NCBI GenBank assembly: GCA_965199845.1
Contig: CBDATZ010000038.1
Coordinates: 271,393-335,392 of the forward strand
DNA length: 64,000 nucleotides
Source: Ilyomonas sp965199845
Lineage (GTDB): Bacteria > Bacteroidota > Bacteroidia > Chitinophagales > Chitinophagaceae
Direction: 5' to 3'
The position numbers and the translations under genes were made by a program. The notes below the pieces were generated by a model that had not been told where the DNA came from, did not search any database, and saw nothing but the letters and a program-made list of their open reading frames with translations. Of the stretch, positions 9,736-18,470 are shown piece after piece. Numbering within the stretch: the stretch's first letter is position 1; the number at the start of each line of letters is the position of its first letter.

Positions 9736-10845
9736 ATGAACATCAGCGAAGTTATTCAAACACTCGAAAGTTTTGCGCCATTATCTTACCAGGAAAGTTA
9801 TGACAACGCCGGCTTGCTTACCGGCGATGCAGACCGGACTTGTACAGGCATTCTTTGTTCTCTCGATACAACGGAAGAAATAGTAAAAGAAGCGATAGAA
9901 AAAAAGTGCAACCTTATTGTTGCGCATCATCCTATTGTTTTTAGCGGGCTGAAAAAAATTACGGGAAGAACGTATGTTGAAAGAACCATCATCGCCGCCA
10001 TTCAAAATGGCATTGCCATTTATGCCATTCATACCAATCTTGATAATGTTCATAACGGCGTAAGCAAACGAATGGCTGATTTATTAGGATTAGAAAATTG
10101 CAAAGTGCTCGATCCCAAAACCGGTTTGCTTCAAAAATTATATACGTATGTGCCGGTTGATGATGCCGAAAAAGTTCGTTTGGCTCTTTTTACTGCTGGT
10201 GCCGGAAACATTGGCAACTACAGCGAATGCAGTTTTAACGGAGAAGGTATAGGTACATATAAAGCGGGCGAAGGCACAAATCCTTATATTGGTGAAAAAG
10301 GAAAGCGAGCAGAAACCAAAGAGATAAAGATGGAAGTTGTATTTCCGGCTTATCTCCAGAATCATATTGTAAAAGCTTTGCTGCAGGCGCATCCTTACGA
10401 AGAAGTAGCTTATGATATTGTTTCCCTGGCAAATGAATTTCAGCAGGTAGGAAGCGGAATAATAGGTGAGTTACCGGACGCGATTTCTGAAACCGATTTT
10501 TTTCAAAAACTTTCGCGAACGTTTCATTTATCCGTTGTAAAGCATACAAAATTGTTGCATCGAAACGTTAAAAAAATCGCTCTCTGCGGTGGTTCGGGTT
10601 TTTTCTTGTTAAAAAAAGCAATCGCTGCTAAAGCCGATATTTATATTACGTCTGATGTAAAATACCACGAATTTTTCGACGCTGATAATAAAATTGTTCT
10701 GGCTGACATTGGCCACTGGGAAAGTGAGCAGTTTACAATTGATTTATTGTATGATATTTTACAGTCTGAATTTCGTAGCTTTGCCGTCCTCAAAACAGAA
10801 GTGACAACCAATCCGGTGTCTTACTTTGTAAGAGGTGAGAAGTGA
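9736..10845 (+). CDS. Nif3-like dinuclear metal center protein (YqfO/YbgI family)
   Basis: The 369-residue protein has both halves of the Nif3 fold. The N-terminal part contains SYDNAGLLTGD, LIVAHHPIVFSG and IAIYAIHTNLDNV. The C-terminal part ends with YITSDVKYHEFFDA and LADIGHWESEQF, which carry the second set of metal-binding His and Glu residues. Between them (residues ~130-230) lies the PII-like insertion found in the longer Gram-positive and Bacteroidota forms (YTYVPVDDAEKVRLALF to AHPYEEVAYDIV). The biochemical role of the family is still unsettled. It is followed 71 bp later by a zinc-ribbon protein, a pairing often seen in Bacteroidota. Confidence 0.9.
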   Translation: MNISEVIQTLESFAPLSYQESYDNAGLLTGDADRTCTGILCSLDTTEEIVKEAIEKKCNLIVAHHPIVFSGLKKITGRTYVERTIIAAIQNGIAIYAIHTNLDNVHNGVSKRMADLLGLENCKVLDPKTGLLQKLYTYVPVDDAEKVRLALFTAGAGNIGNYSECSFNGEGIGTYKAGEGTNPYIGEKGKRAETKEIKMEVVFPAYLQNHIVKALLQAHPYEEVAYDIVSLANEFQQVGSGIIGELPDAISETDFFQKLSRTFHLSVVKHTKLLHRNVKKIALCGGSGFFLLKKAIAAKADIYITSDVKYHEFFDADNKIVLADIGHWESEQFTIDLLYDILQSEFRSFAVLKTEVTTNPVSYFVRGEK

Positions 10846-10916
10846 AAATGAAGTATAAGTTCACATCTGACGTTTTACTTCTCATGTAAAATAATTCTAA
10901 AATCATAAATTCAAAT

Positions 10917-11672
10917 ATGCCTGCAGTTAAAGAATATTCAGTAGAAGAGAAATTGTCTTCCCTGATTAAATTGCAAAAAATCGATTCCAAACTCGATCAA
11001 ATCCAGATTCTGAAAGGTGAACTTCCTATGGAAGTGAGCGATTTGGAAGATGAAATCCAGGGTTTGACAAGTCGTAAAAATCGTATTGAAGAAGAAATCA
11101 ACGGTATTACCGATTTTATCGAACAAAAGAAAAGCGCGATTAAAGAAGCCGCTGATCTCGAAAAGAAATACGAAAAGCAAAGCGAAGCTGTAAAAAATAA
11201 CCGCGAGTTTGAAGCAATCAATAAAGAAATTGAAATGCAGCAACTGGAAGGTAAACTGGCCGAAAAACACATTCGCGATGCCAACGAAGAATTGTCTGAC
11301 AAAGCAAGACAATTGGAATATGCCAACAAGCAAATAGAAAATAAAGACACCTTGTTAAACAATAAAAAAGGTGACTTGCAGAAAATCATCACGGAAACAG
11401 AAAAAGAAGAAACGCATTACAATGACCTGGCTGCTGATGCACGCAAAGGAATGGATGAAAGACTTCTGTATTCTTACGATCGCATCCGCAAAAGCTACCG
11501 CAATGGTTTAGCTGTTGTGCCCGTAGATCGCGATGCCTGTGGCGGTTGCTACAACGCTATTCCACCGCAAAAACAAAGCGAAATCAAACAGCGTAAAAAA
11601 GTAATGGTTTGCGAAAACTGTGGCCGTATTCTGGTTGATGATGACTTGAACAATGCAATTGAAATCGCATAA
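10917..11672 (+). CDS. Coiled-coil protein with C-terminal C4 zinc ribbon
   Basis: The 251-residue protein is a long charged coiled coil (residues ~10-185, rich in E, K, Q and heptad leucines). A C-terminal zinc ribbon follows, with the four ligands in ACGGC and CENCG. This is the architecture of the cytoplasmic zinc-ribbon (zf-RING_7/CdsZ-like) family, which is commonly encoded next to Nif3-family genes. The role is not firmly established, and I do not assign one. The ATG at 10917 starts the coiled-coil region directly. A strong terminator follows the stop codon. Confidence 0.85.
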   Translation: MPAVKEYSVEEKLSSLIKLQKIDSKLDQIQILKGELPMEVSDLEDEIQGLTSRKNRIEEEINGITDFIEQKKSAIKEAADLEKKYEKQSEAVKNNREFEAINKEIEMQQLEGKLAEKHIRDANEELSDKARQLEYANKQIENKDTLLNNKKGDLQKIITETEKEETHYNDLAADARKGMDERLLYSYDRIRKSYRNGLAVVPVDRDACGGCYNAIPPQKQSEIKQRKKVMVCENCGRILVDDDLNNAIEIA

Positions 11673-11693
11673 TAAATCATGTAAAGAATAAAT

Positions 11694-11725
11694 AAAAGGG
11701 TGCGCATTTGCACCCTTTTATTTTT
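11694..11725 (+). terminator. Rho-independent terminator after the zinc-ribbon gene
   Basis: The stem AAAAGGGTGC/GCACCCTTTT, with a short loop, is followed by ATTTTTG. It ends 12 bp before the next ATG (11738), so the following gene would need a promoter overlapping or immediately after the hairpin. Confidence 0.85.
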
Positions 11726-11737
11726 GTATTCGATGAG

Positions 11738-13225
11738 ATGAAGAAAGCATTTGTTTGTGTTCTGTTTATTTTGTTTGGCAGCCAGGTTTTTGCAGCCGGA
11801 AATTACGTTTTTGATGCAACTTGCAGACAAGCTTATAATGATATTATCAGTCTGAAAATAAACAGCGGGCAACAGTTGGTAAATAAAGCTAAGCAACAAA
11901 ATGCTGACAATCTGATTCCCGATTTATTACAAGGTTATATTGATTTCTTTGTGCTTTTTTTTAATGAAGATCCGGCAGAATATAAAGCCCGCAAGAATGG
12001 AATTGACGACAGGATAGATGACTTTAAAGACGGCAACGAAAACTCGCCGTATTACAACTATTGCATCTCGGTGGCGTACTTGCAAAAAGCAATGATTGCC
12101 ATCAAATTTAACGAGCGTTTGTCTGCCTTTTTTGCTTTTAAAAAAGCGTTTTCTTATATAAAAGACAACCGCAAGGCGTATCCTGATTTTTTACCCAACA
12201 ATATGATTTATGCGCCGATGCAAGTGATTGCCGGTGTTATTCCGGATGGTTATAAAGGCGTTGCCGGGTTGTTAGGAATCAAAGGTTCTGTGAACAATGG
12301 TATGGCGATGATGCGAAGCTTTATCAACAGCAACGATTCTAACGCGCGTTTCTTTTTTAACGAAGCCGCTTTCTATTATTGTTATCTTCTTTTCTACATA
12401 AAAAATGAACCGGCCGAAGCCTTTGCGTTTATCAAACAAAACAATCTTGATATTGTAAATAACCATTTGTTTGCCTATATGACGGCGAATCTTGCGCTCA
12501 ACAGCAAGCAGGCAGAATATTCAAAGAATGTGATTCTCAATCGCAATCCATCACCTGATTATCTGGATATTCCGATATGGAATTACGAGCTAGCATTTAT
12601 TAAATTAGATCATTTAGAACTCGCAGAAGCCGCAAAATATTTTGAAACGTTTCTTCAGAAATTTAAAGGCAGTTTTTATGTAAAAGATGCGTATCAGAAA
12701 GTAAGCTGGTGTTATTATTTACTTGGTAATATGACGGCTGCAGAAAAAGCCCGGCAGCAATTATTAAAGCGCGGCAATGCTATTTCGGATGCTGATAAGC
12801 AAGCTTATCGCGAAGCGAAAAATGGAACGTATCCGAATGCTTTCTTATTAAAAGCAAGACTTTTAAATGATGGTGGTTACAATATAGAAGCTTTGCAAAT
12901 GCTGGTTGGTAAAACAACAAGCACATTCACAAAAGCCGAAGAGAAATTAGAATTTAATTATCGTGTAGGTCGCATTTATGACGATTTAGGAAGAGACACC
13001 GAAGCCATACAAGCTTACAATGCCACCATTGCGTTGGGCAAAAACAGCAAAGAATATTTTGCTTCCCGCGCGGCTTTGCAAACCGGGTTGATTTACGAAA
13101 AGCAAGGCAATAAAACCGAAGCCATCAAATATTACAAGACTTGTCTTGATATGGGTGATCACGATTATAAAGATTCCATTGATCAGAAAGCCAAAGCCGG
13201 CATCGCGCGATGCAAAGGAGAATGA
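11738..13225 (+). CDS. Secreted TPR-repeat protein
   Basis: The frame is open from a TTG at 11708, but that part overlaps the terminator. The ATG at 11738 gives a clean signal peptide (MKKAFVCVLFILFGSQVFAAG), so that start was chosen (495 residues). The remainder is helical, with TPR-like units clearest in the C-terminal half (for example YRVGRIYDDLGRDTEAIQAY and ALQTGLIYEKQGNKTEAIKY). It is probably a periplasmic or outer-membrane-associated scaffold. No catalytic motif was found, and its partner is unknown. The 3' side is a 329-bp gene-free gap. Confidence 0.8.
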   Translation: MKKAFVCVLFILFGSQVFAAGNYVFDATCRQAYNDIISLKINSGQQLVNKAKQQNADNLIPDLLQGYIDFFVLFFNEDPAEYKARKNGIDDRIDDFKDGNENSPYYNYCISVAYLQKAMIAIKFNERLSAFFAFKKAFSYIKDNRKAYPDFLPNNMIYAPMQVIAGVIPDGYKGVAGLLGIKGSVNNGMAMMRSFINSNDSNARFFFNEAAFYYCYLLFYIKNEPAEAFAFIKQNNLDIVNNHLFAYMTANLALNSKQAEYSKNVILNRNPSPDYLDIPIWNYELAFIKLDHLELAEAAKYFETFLQKFKGSFYVKDAYQKVSWCYYLLGNMTAAEKARQQLLKRGNAISDADKQAYREAKNGTYPNAFLLKARLLNDGGYNIEALQMLVGKTTSTFTKAEEKLEFNYRVGRIYDDLGRDTEAIQAYNATIALGKNSKEYFASRAALQTGLIYEKQGNKTEAIKYYKTCLDMGDHDYKDSIDQKAKAGIARCKGE

Positions 13226-13554
13226 CTTTGATAATTATGAATTATGAATGATGAGTTATGAATTATCAATTAGAAATTATGAATGAAGAATACAAAATAC
13301 AGTTTTGTATTACGGGCTTTTGTAACTCCGGTTGAACATCGTTGCGACGCTCCGTTCAATGTTCTGTTATCAATTAAACAATCCAATCAACAATTTCTAT
13401 TATCAACTAACAACACTCAACTGCCATCTATCAACCATCAACTCATTACTATTATCATATATAAATCACAACTATTAGTTCAAACCTCTTATCACTAAGC
13501 TTTCTCACAAAACCAACGTACCTTTGACACCATTTTTTATTTAGATATTCAAAT
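13226..13554 (+). repeat. Gene-free gap: AT-rich repeats plus dispersed repeat (core 13284-13380)
   Basis: The left part has several units of the TGAATTATGA type. From 13284 the dispersed repeat reads GAATACAAAATACAG, then TGTAACTCCGGTTGAACATC and TTGCGACGCTCCGTTCAATG, ending TTATCAATTAAAC. It is a full-length forward copy with the GCGACGCTCCG core. The inverted halves TTGAAC/GTTCAA around the core could form a hairpin. A short open frame here is not gene-like. Confidence 0.7.
13519..13526 (+). promoter_or_regulatory. Bacteroidota-type -7 box upstream of cysK
   Basis: TACCTTTG matches the -7 consensus TANNTTTG and lies 28 bp before the cysK ATG. No convincing -33 TTTG was found at the usual spacing, so the call is tentative. 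Confidence 0.45.
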
Positions 13555-14466
13555 ATGAAAGCGCAAAGTATACTCGACTTAATTGGCAATACACCTCACG
13601 TGCGTGTGAACAAATTATTTCCTCAAAATATAGAAGTCTGGACAAAATTAGAACGTGCCAATCCCGGTGGCAGTATCAAAGACCGCATTGCCTTGGCAAT
13701 GGTTGAAGATGCCGAGAAAAAAGGTTTACTCAATAAAGACAGCACCATTATAGAACCTACATCTGGTAATACAGGTATTGGTCTTGCATTGGTGGCGGCT
13801 GTAAAAGGTTATAAACTCATTCTCGTAATGCCCGAAAGCATGAGCGTGGAAAGACGAAAATTAATGAGTGCTTACGGCGCTACTTTCGAACTAACGCCAC
13901 GCGAAAAAGGTATGAAAGGCGCGATAGAAAAAGCGAAAGAACTTGTGGCTTCTACGCCCGGCGCGTGGATGCCGCAACAGTTTGATAATCCTGCCAATAT
14001 TGATATACATATAAAAACAACAGCCGAAGAAATTCTAAAAGATTTTCCCGAAGGCTTTGATTATATGATAACCGGCGTAGGAACCGGCGGTCACATCACC
14101 GGCGTTGGTAAGGTTTTAAAACAGCATTTCCCCAACATTAAAATATATGCGGTAGAGCCGGAATTATCGCCTGTTATCAGCGGCGGCGCGCCGGGTCCGC
14201 ACCCGATTCAGGGCATTGGCGCCGGCTTCATTCCCGGCAATTTAGATACCTCTGTTTTGAATGGCACCATTCAAATTAATAAAGACGAAGCCTTTGCTTA
14301 TACCAAACGCGCTGCCATGGAAGAAGGCGTTTTTGGTGGCATTTCCAGTGGCGCAACCTTAGCCGCGCTGGCAAAAAAATTGCCCGATATTAAAGAAGGA
14401 AGCCGCGTATTATTATTTAATTACGATACCGGGGAACGATATTTAAGTATCGAAGGATTGTATTAA
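13555..14466 (+). CDS. cysK: Cysteine synthase A (O-acetylserine sulfhydrylase)
   Basis: CysK makes L-cysteine from O-acetylserine and sulfide, with PLP as cofactor. The 303-residue length is normal. The PLP lysine is Lys42 in NPGGSIKDR. The substrate loop EPTSGNTGIGLA, the phosphate-binding GVGTGGHITGVGK and the C-terminal FGGISSGA complete the fold-type II signature. The neighbouring trxB gene on the same strand begins 82 bp downstream. Thiol metabolism links the two, but co-transcription is not certain. Confidence 0.95.
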   Translation: MKAQSILDLIGNTPHVRVNKLFPQNIEVWTKLERANPGGSIKDRIALAMVEDAEKKGLLNKDSTIIEPTSGNTGIGLALVAAVKGYKLILVMPESMSVERRKLMSAYGATFELTPREKGMKGAIEKAKELVASTPGAWMPQQFDNPANIDIHIKTTAEEILKDFPEGFDYMITGVGTGGHITGVGKVLKQHFPNIKIYAVEPELSPVISGGAPGPHPIQGIGAGFIPGNLDTSVLNGTIQINKDEAFAYTKRAAMEEGVFGGISSGATLAALAKKLPDIKEGSRVLLFNYDTGERYLSIEGLY

Positions 14467-14548
14467 AATTTCAAAAAGAAAAAGTCAAAAGCCGGAACAA
14501 ATAGGCGCTTCTTCTTTTTAATTTTTACTTTTTAATTTTTACTTTTCA

Positions 14549-15505
14549 ATGGAAGCAAACGGAACAACAGAAAAAGTACATTGTTTAATTATAGGATCAG
14601 GACCCGCCGGTTATACGGCAGCCATTTATGCGGCCAGAGCCAATCTGAAACCGGTTTTATACCAAGGCATTCAGCCCGGCGGCCAACTTACCATAACAAC
14701 AGAAGTTGAAAATTATCCCGGCTATCCCGAAGGCATTCAGGGACCGGATATGATGATCAATTTTGAAAAGCAGGCACAGCGCATGGGCGCTGACGTTCGC
14801 TATGGATTGGCTACCAAAGTTGACTTTAGCAATGGCACACATAAAGTAGAAATTGATGAAAATAAATGGATAGAAGCCGATTCGGTTATCATATCAACCG
14901 GCGCTTCTGCCAAATGGCTCAATATAGAAAGTGAACAGCGATTAAATGGTTACGGCGTAAGTGCCTGTGCCGTATGCGATGGATTTTTCTTTCGTGGTAA
15001 GGAAGTTGCTATTGTGGGCGCCGGTGATACAGCTTGCGAAGAAGCCATTTATTTATCTAAACTTGCAACCACCGTTCACATGATTGTTCGCAAAGATGAA
15101 AACGGAATGCGTGCCAGCAAAGTGATGCAGGAACGTGTGAAGAACACACTGAATATCAAAATTTACTGGAACAGCGAGACTGATGAAGTCTTGGGCGAAA
15201 AGAAAGTAGAAGCGGTTCGCCTTAAGAATATACAATCCGGCGAAACGCAAACCATTCCTATCAGCGCGTTCTTTGTTGCTATTGGTCATCATCCCAACAG
15301 CGATATTTTTAAAGGTATTCTGGACATGGATGATGCGGGTTATATTCAAACCATTGCGGGTACAGCAAAGACAAATGTAGAAGGCGTTTTTGCTGCCGGT
15401 GATGTGCAGGATAAAATTTATCGCCAGGCAATTACGGCTGCCGGCAGCGGTTGTATGGCGGCGCTCGATGCCGAGCGTTATCTTAGTGAAAAAGGGCTTG
15501 TATAA
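14549..15505 (+). CDS. trxB: Thioredoxin-disulfide reductase
   Basis: The 318-residue FAD- and NADPH-dependent enzyme keeps thioredoxin reduced. Visible motifs are the FAD-binding GSGPAGYTAAIYAARA, the redox-active CAVC at Cys140-Cys143 (followed by DG), the NADPH-binding GAGDTACEEA, and the C-terminal FAD-contact FAAGDVQDKIYRQAITAAGSG. This is the low-molecular-weight bacterial type. The stop codon lies inside the terminator hairpin that follows. Confidence 0.96.
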   Translation: MEANGTTEKVHCLIIGSGPAGYTAAIYAARANLKPVLYQGIQPGGQLTITTEVENYPGYPEGIQGPDMMINFEKQAQRMGADVRYGLATKVDFSNGTHKVEIDENKWIEADSVIISTGASAKWLNIESEQRLNGYGVSACAVCDGFFFRGKEVAIVGAGDTACEEAIYLSKLATTVHMIVRKDENGMRASKVMQERVKNTLNIKIYWNSETDEVLGEKKVEAVRLKNIQSGETQTIPISAFFVAIGHHPNSDIFKGILDMDDAGYIQTIAGTAKTNVEGVFAAGDVQDKIYRQAITAAGSGCMAALDAERYLSEKGLV

Positions 15506-15517
15506 AGCCCTTTTTTT
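15491..15517 (+). terminator. Rho-independent terminator overlapping the trxB stop codon
   Basis: Stem AAAGGGCTT/AAGCCCTTT with the loop at GTAT, then seven T. The left arm is the end of the trxB coding sequence, and the stop codon at 15503-15505 reaches the right arm. Confidence 0.8.
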
Positions 15518-15564
15518 ATGTCCAAACTTTTTGCTTGTTCATTCCTCATCCCTTGTTAGTATTG

Positions 15565-15650
15565 CAATACAATTTTTATGTTACCAGCATCTGGTACTCC
15601 GGTTGAACCCGGTTGCGACGCTCCGTTCAACTACAGAATATGAATTAAAC
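15565..15650 (+). repeat. Dispersed intergenic repeat, forward copy
   Basis: Reads AATACAATTTTTATGTTACC, then CTCCGGTTGAACCCGGTTGC and GACGCTCCGTTCAACTACAG, ending GAATTAAAC. It sits between the trxB terminator and the next gene and does not code. Confidence 0.7.
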
Positions 15651-15704
15651 AAGAACAAAATATCTTCTTATATTTATCATAATACCAACTAATCAATCGC
15701 CATC

Positions 15705-16940
15705 ATGAAACGATTATTTCTTCTTTGTTTTATCATCATTTCCTTCATGCAATGCCGTTCTCAAACAGAAAATTTATCGCCCAAAACATTTTCCCGGATA
15801 GATAGTTTATTGCAACAGGCTGTTGACAGCGGCTGGCTGGTTGGCGCGGTAGGTTATATTCAGCAAAATGGTAAACCAGTGTATAACAAAGCCTTTGGTT
15901 ACTCCGACAAAGCAAACAAGGTTGCAATGCGAACAGATAATATTTTTCGTATCGCTTCGCAAACCAAAGCCATTACCAGCGTTGCTGTTATGATGTTGTA
16001 CGATGAAGGCAAGCTTTCTATCAGCGACCCGGTTTCAAAATACATTCCTGGCTTTGCCAATGCCAAAGTGGTTAGTTCATTCAATAAAGAAGACAGTTCT
16101 TACACAACTGTTCCTGCCAAAAGAGAAATTACCATTAAAGATTTATTGACACATACTTCCGGAATTGATTATGCTGGTATCGGCTCAGAAAAGATGCGCG
16201 CCATTTATGCTAAAGCTGGTTTGCATCCCAGTTTTGGCGACGATACTATGCACTTAGAAAATATGGTAAACCTCTTAGCCACTATGCCGCTTGTTCATCA
16301 GCCGGGCGAAAAATTTACCTACGGTTTAAATGTAGATGTGCTGGGCAGAATTGTTGAAATTATATCGAAAATGCCATTGGATAAATTCTTCAGCACGCGC
16401 ATTTTTCAGCCGCTGGAAATGAAGGATACGTACTTCTATTTGCCTAAAGATAAATGGAGCCGTTTGGTAAAAGTTTATACGGTTGATAGCACCAGCAAAA
16501 CAATTGAATGGAGTAAACCGATGAATGGATTTACGCCGGATTATCCGAAAGAAAACGGAATTTATTTTGCCGGCGGCGCAGGCTTAAGTTCAACCGTTTC
16601 TGATTATGCAAAGGTCTTGCAAATGCTGCTGAATAAAGGCGATTATAATGGTCATCATTTATTAAAACCTGCTACCGTTGCGTTAATGACAAGTAACGAA
16701 ATTGATACCTTGCATGTAGGCGATCAGGATAAGTTTGGTCTTGGCTTTGAAATTACTACAACCGCTAATACAGCAAAGACGGGCATTTCGGAAGGAAGCT
16801 TTGCCTGGGGCGGTTATTTTGGAACTCTTTATTGGGCAGACCCGAAACGCAACCTGGTTGGAGAAATGTTTATTCAGCAATCACCATTACAGCATTGGTC
16901 TACAGGCGGCGATTTTAAAAAACTGGTGTACGCCAAATAA
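15705..16940 (+). CDS. Serine hydrolase of the beta-lactamase/S12 family, probable lipoprotein
   Basis: The 411-residue protein has an N-terminal signal ending in a possible lipobox (SFMQC). The class C beta-lactamase/DD-peptidase fold is shown by Ser85-Gln-Thr-Lys88 (SxxK, in FRIASQTKAITSVAV) and Tyr206-Gly-Leu-Asn208 (YxN). HTSGIDYAG and GGAGLSSTVSDYAKVLQMLL are typical of the esterase/peptidase members widespread in Bacteroidota. The third KTG-like motif is not obvious; GGYFGTLYW occupies that region. The substrate (ester, amide or peptide) is unknown, and beta-lactam resistance should not be assumed. The next gene, folB, starts 6 bp after the stop. Confidence 0.85.
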   Translation: MKRLFLLCFIIISFMQCRSQTENLSPKTFSRIDSLLQQAVDSGWLVGAVGYIQQNGKPVYNKAFGYSDKANKVAMRTDNIFRIASQTKAITSVAVMMLYDEGKLSISDPVSKYIPGFANAKVVSSFNKEDSSYTTVPAKREITIKDLLTHTSGIDYAGIGSEKMRAIYAKAGLHPSFGDDTMHLENMVNLLATMPLVHQPGEKFTYGLNVDVLGRIVEIISKMPLDKFFSTRIFQPLEMKDTYFYLPKDKWSRLVKVYTVDSTSKTIEWSKPMNGFTPDYPKENGIYFAGGAGLSSTVSDYAKVLQMLLNKGDYNGHHLLKPATVALMTSNEIDTLHVGDQDKFGLGFEITTTANTAKTGISEGSFAWGGYFGTLYWADPKRNLVGEMFIQQSPLQHWSTGGDFKKLVYAK

Positions 16941-16946
16941 AATATT

Positions 16947-17312
16947 ATGCTAACAATACAATTGCTGAACCTGCAGTTTTATGCGTATCACGGCGTTTAC
17001 GAAGAAGAGCAAAAGATAGGTGCCGAATACGAAGTAAATATGTCTGTAATGCACGTAGAAAAAAAAGTTCCGGTATTGCATTTAAGCGAAACCATTAATT
17101 ATGTGTCTGTGTATGAACTTATTAAAAAACACATGCAGACGCCAAGACAATTATTGGAAACCGTTGCTACAATATTGGCGCAGGATATATTTAAAAGCTT
17201 TGCCGAGGCGGAGGAATTGAGTATTACAATCGTAAAAAAACATCCGCCGATTGCGGCCTTCCAGGGTAGTGTAGCTGTAACCTATACATCAAAAAGAAGC
17301 GATAATATCTGA
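16947..17312 (+). CDS. folB: Dihydroneopterin aldolase
   Basis: FolB cleaves 7,8-dihydroneopterin in folate biosynthesis. The 121-residue product has the family pattern IQLLNLQFYAYHGVYEEEQKIG, ETINYVSVYELI, QLLETVATILAQDI and ITIVKKHPPIAAFQGSVAV, including the usual Glu, Tyr and Lys positions. It starts six bases after the serine hydrolase stop codon, suggesting co-transcription. A TPR protein follows immediately. Confidence 0.92.
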   Translation: MLTIQLLNLQFYAYHGVYEEEQKIGAEYEVNMSVMHVEKKVPVLHLSETINYVSVYELIKKHMQTPRQLLETVATILAQDIFKSFAEAEELSITIVKKHPPIAAFQGSVAVTYTSKRSDNI

Positions 17313-17352
17313 TAATATGATTTGTATTGATAACAGGAAGAAATGGAATTAT

Positions 17353-18114
17353 ATGATGAAAACAATAGTGGCAGGTTTGCTTTGTTTGTTGGCAACTTTT
17401 CAGCTATATGCCCAGAGTGCGGATGAGGCTTTGCAAAAAGCAGATGCGTTGTACAAACAGTTTAAAGAAGCCGATGCTTTGGACGCTTATAAACAAGTAT
17501 TGGCTGTTGACTCAAACAATATAAATGCACTTGTAAGGTGCGTTGAATTGAACAGCTCGCTTGGTAAAAAGCAGGTTGATAAATCAAGTCGGAACGATTA
17601 TTATATGGCATCAAAAAGCTATGCTGATAAAGCATTGGCGGCAAGCCCGAACAGTGCAGATGCGTATTATTGTGAGTCTTTAGGGTTTGCAAATCTTTCT
17701 CAGACAGAAACGGAAAATAAAAAGGTTGTAGAAGATGTAAAGCAGATAAAAGTGTTTGCTGATAAGGGTTTGGCTATTGATCCGAATCATGCGCGGCTGA
17801 ATTATATGGAAGGTAAATGGCACTTGGAAATGTTGTCTTTAAACTGGTTTAAGAAAGCAGCTTTAAAAACATTTTATGGTGAAGGACTTGCCAAGCCTGA
17901 TATTGATTCTTCCATTTTTTATATGGAAAAGTGCCGCACAATAGAACCTTATTTTGTTCAGAATTATCTTGATCTTGCAAATGCTTATAAACTAAAAGGC
18001 AGACCTACACAGGAACTCGATGTATTGTCGAAAATGGTAAAATTACCAAACCGCATGGCTGACGATGCTGCTATGAAAGAAGAAGGAAAAAAGCGATTGC
18101 AGGCAGTGCAATGA
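17353..18114 (+). CDS. Secreted TPR-repeat protein
   Basis: The frame is open from an ATG at 17317, but a start at 17353 (or 17356) gives a normal signal peptide (MMKTIVAGLLCLLATFQLYAQ). The mature part (~230 residues) shows TPR-like helical pairs: EALQKADALYKQFKEADALD, YKQVLAVDSNNINALVR, ADKALAASPNSADAYY and DKGLAIDPNHARLNYMEG. It is probably periplasmic. There is no enzyme motif, and the role is unknown. It closes a short run with the serine hydrolase and folB, and ends at the border of the permease array. Confidence 0.75.
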   Translation: MMKTIVAGLLCLLATFQLYAQSADEALQKADALYKQFKEADALDAYKQVLAVDSNNINALVRCVELNSSLGKKQVDKSSRNDYYMASKSYADKALAASPNSADAYYCESLGFANLSQTETENKKVVEDVKQIKVFADKGLAIDPNHARLNYMEGKWHLEMLSLNWFKKAALKTFYGEGLAKPDIDSSIFYMEKCRTIEPYFVQNYLDLANAYKLKGRPTQELDVLSKMVKLPNRMADDAAMKEEGKKRLQAVQ

Positions 18115-18117
18115 TAA

Positions 18118-18296
18118 TGATGAGTTATGATTTATGAACGATGAATTGTTCAATTCTTTTCTGAACGTACAAGTGAGTGACACAACGATGTTCAATTGAA
18201 ATACAAAAGCTGGAAACATAAACTGTATTCTGCTTCCTTCCTTCATAAATAATAATTCATAACTCATAATTCATAATTCATAATTTCTTTTCATAA
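18118..18296 (-). repeat. Composite MITE-like repeat: AT-rich inverted arrays flanking a dispersed-repeat core
   Basis: The left arm has TGAGTTATGATTTATGAACG; the right arm is the inverse type (TTCATAACTCATAATTCATA). The core (18148-18231) is the dispersed repeat in reverse orientation, with GAACGTACAAGTGAGTGACA and ACACAACGATGTTCAATTG, ending ACATAAACTGTATTC. It fills most of the 355-bp gap before the first permease, upstream of the dyad and sigma-54-like promoter. Confidence 0.65.
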
Positions 18297-18302
18297 CCGT
18301 AC

Positions 18303-18331
18303 AAAAGGTGTTCGATAATGAACACTTTTTG
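18303..18331 (+). promoter_or_regulatory. Dyad GTGTTC-N6-GAACAC: terminator-like hairpin and/or activator site of permease group 1
   Basis: GTGTTC at 18308-18313 and GAACAC at 18320-18325 are flanked by AAAAG and CTTTTT. This can fold as a terminator, but its centre lies 61 bp upstream of the -24 GG of the next element, as at the next two groups (62 at the fourth). Confidence 0.65.
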
Positions 18332-18374
18332 TATTGTATATCTCCACCAGGCTTGCTGGCAAAGCGTTTCGGCG

Positions 18375-18390
18375 TTGGCACAGGCATTGA
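18375..18390 (+). promoter_or_regulatory. Sigma-54-like -24/-12 promoter, permease group 1
   Basis: TTGGCAC-AGGCA-TTGA fits TGGCAC-N5-TTGC except for the last base. It is preceded by GCAAAGCGTTTCGGCG, similar to the box before the other groups. The permease ATG is 82 bp after the -12 G. Confidence 0.65.
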
Positions 18391-18470
18391 AAAAATTATG
18401 TGGTGGCAATCATTTATTGTCAATTCATATTATCAGCATCATACCAATTTGCAGTTTATAAATCAGAACT

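Noticed and set aside
13283..13498. Short plus-strand ORF of 71 codons
   Set aside because: It lies entirely inside the dispersed repeat and AT-rich spacer, and its translation is low-complexity.
15390..15692. Plus-strand ORF of 100 codons across the trxB 3' end
   Set aside because: It overlaps the end of trxB in another frame, runs through the terminator and repeat, and has no family features.
15705..16940. Beta-lactamase resistance gene
   Set aside because: The SxxK and YxN motifs fit the wide S12 family, but there is no clear KTG box, and most such Bacteroidota proteins are esterases or peptidases.
18118..18296. CRISPR array, because of repeated short units between genes
   Set aside because: The units are AT-rich, irregular and inverted between the two sides, without unique equal-length spacers. 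No cas gene is present.
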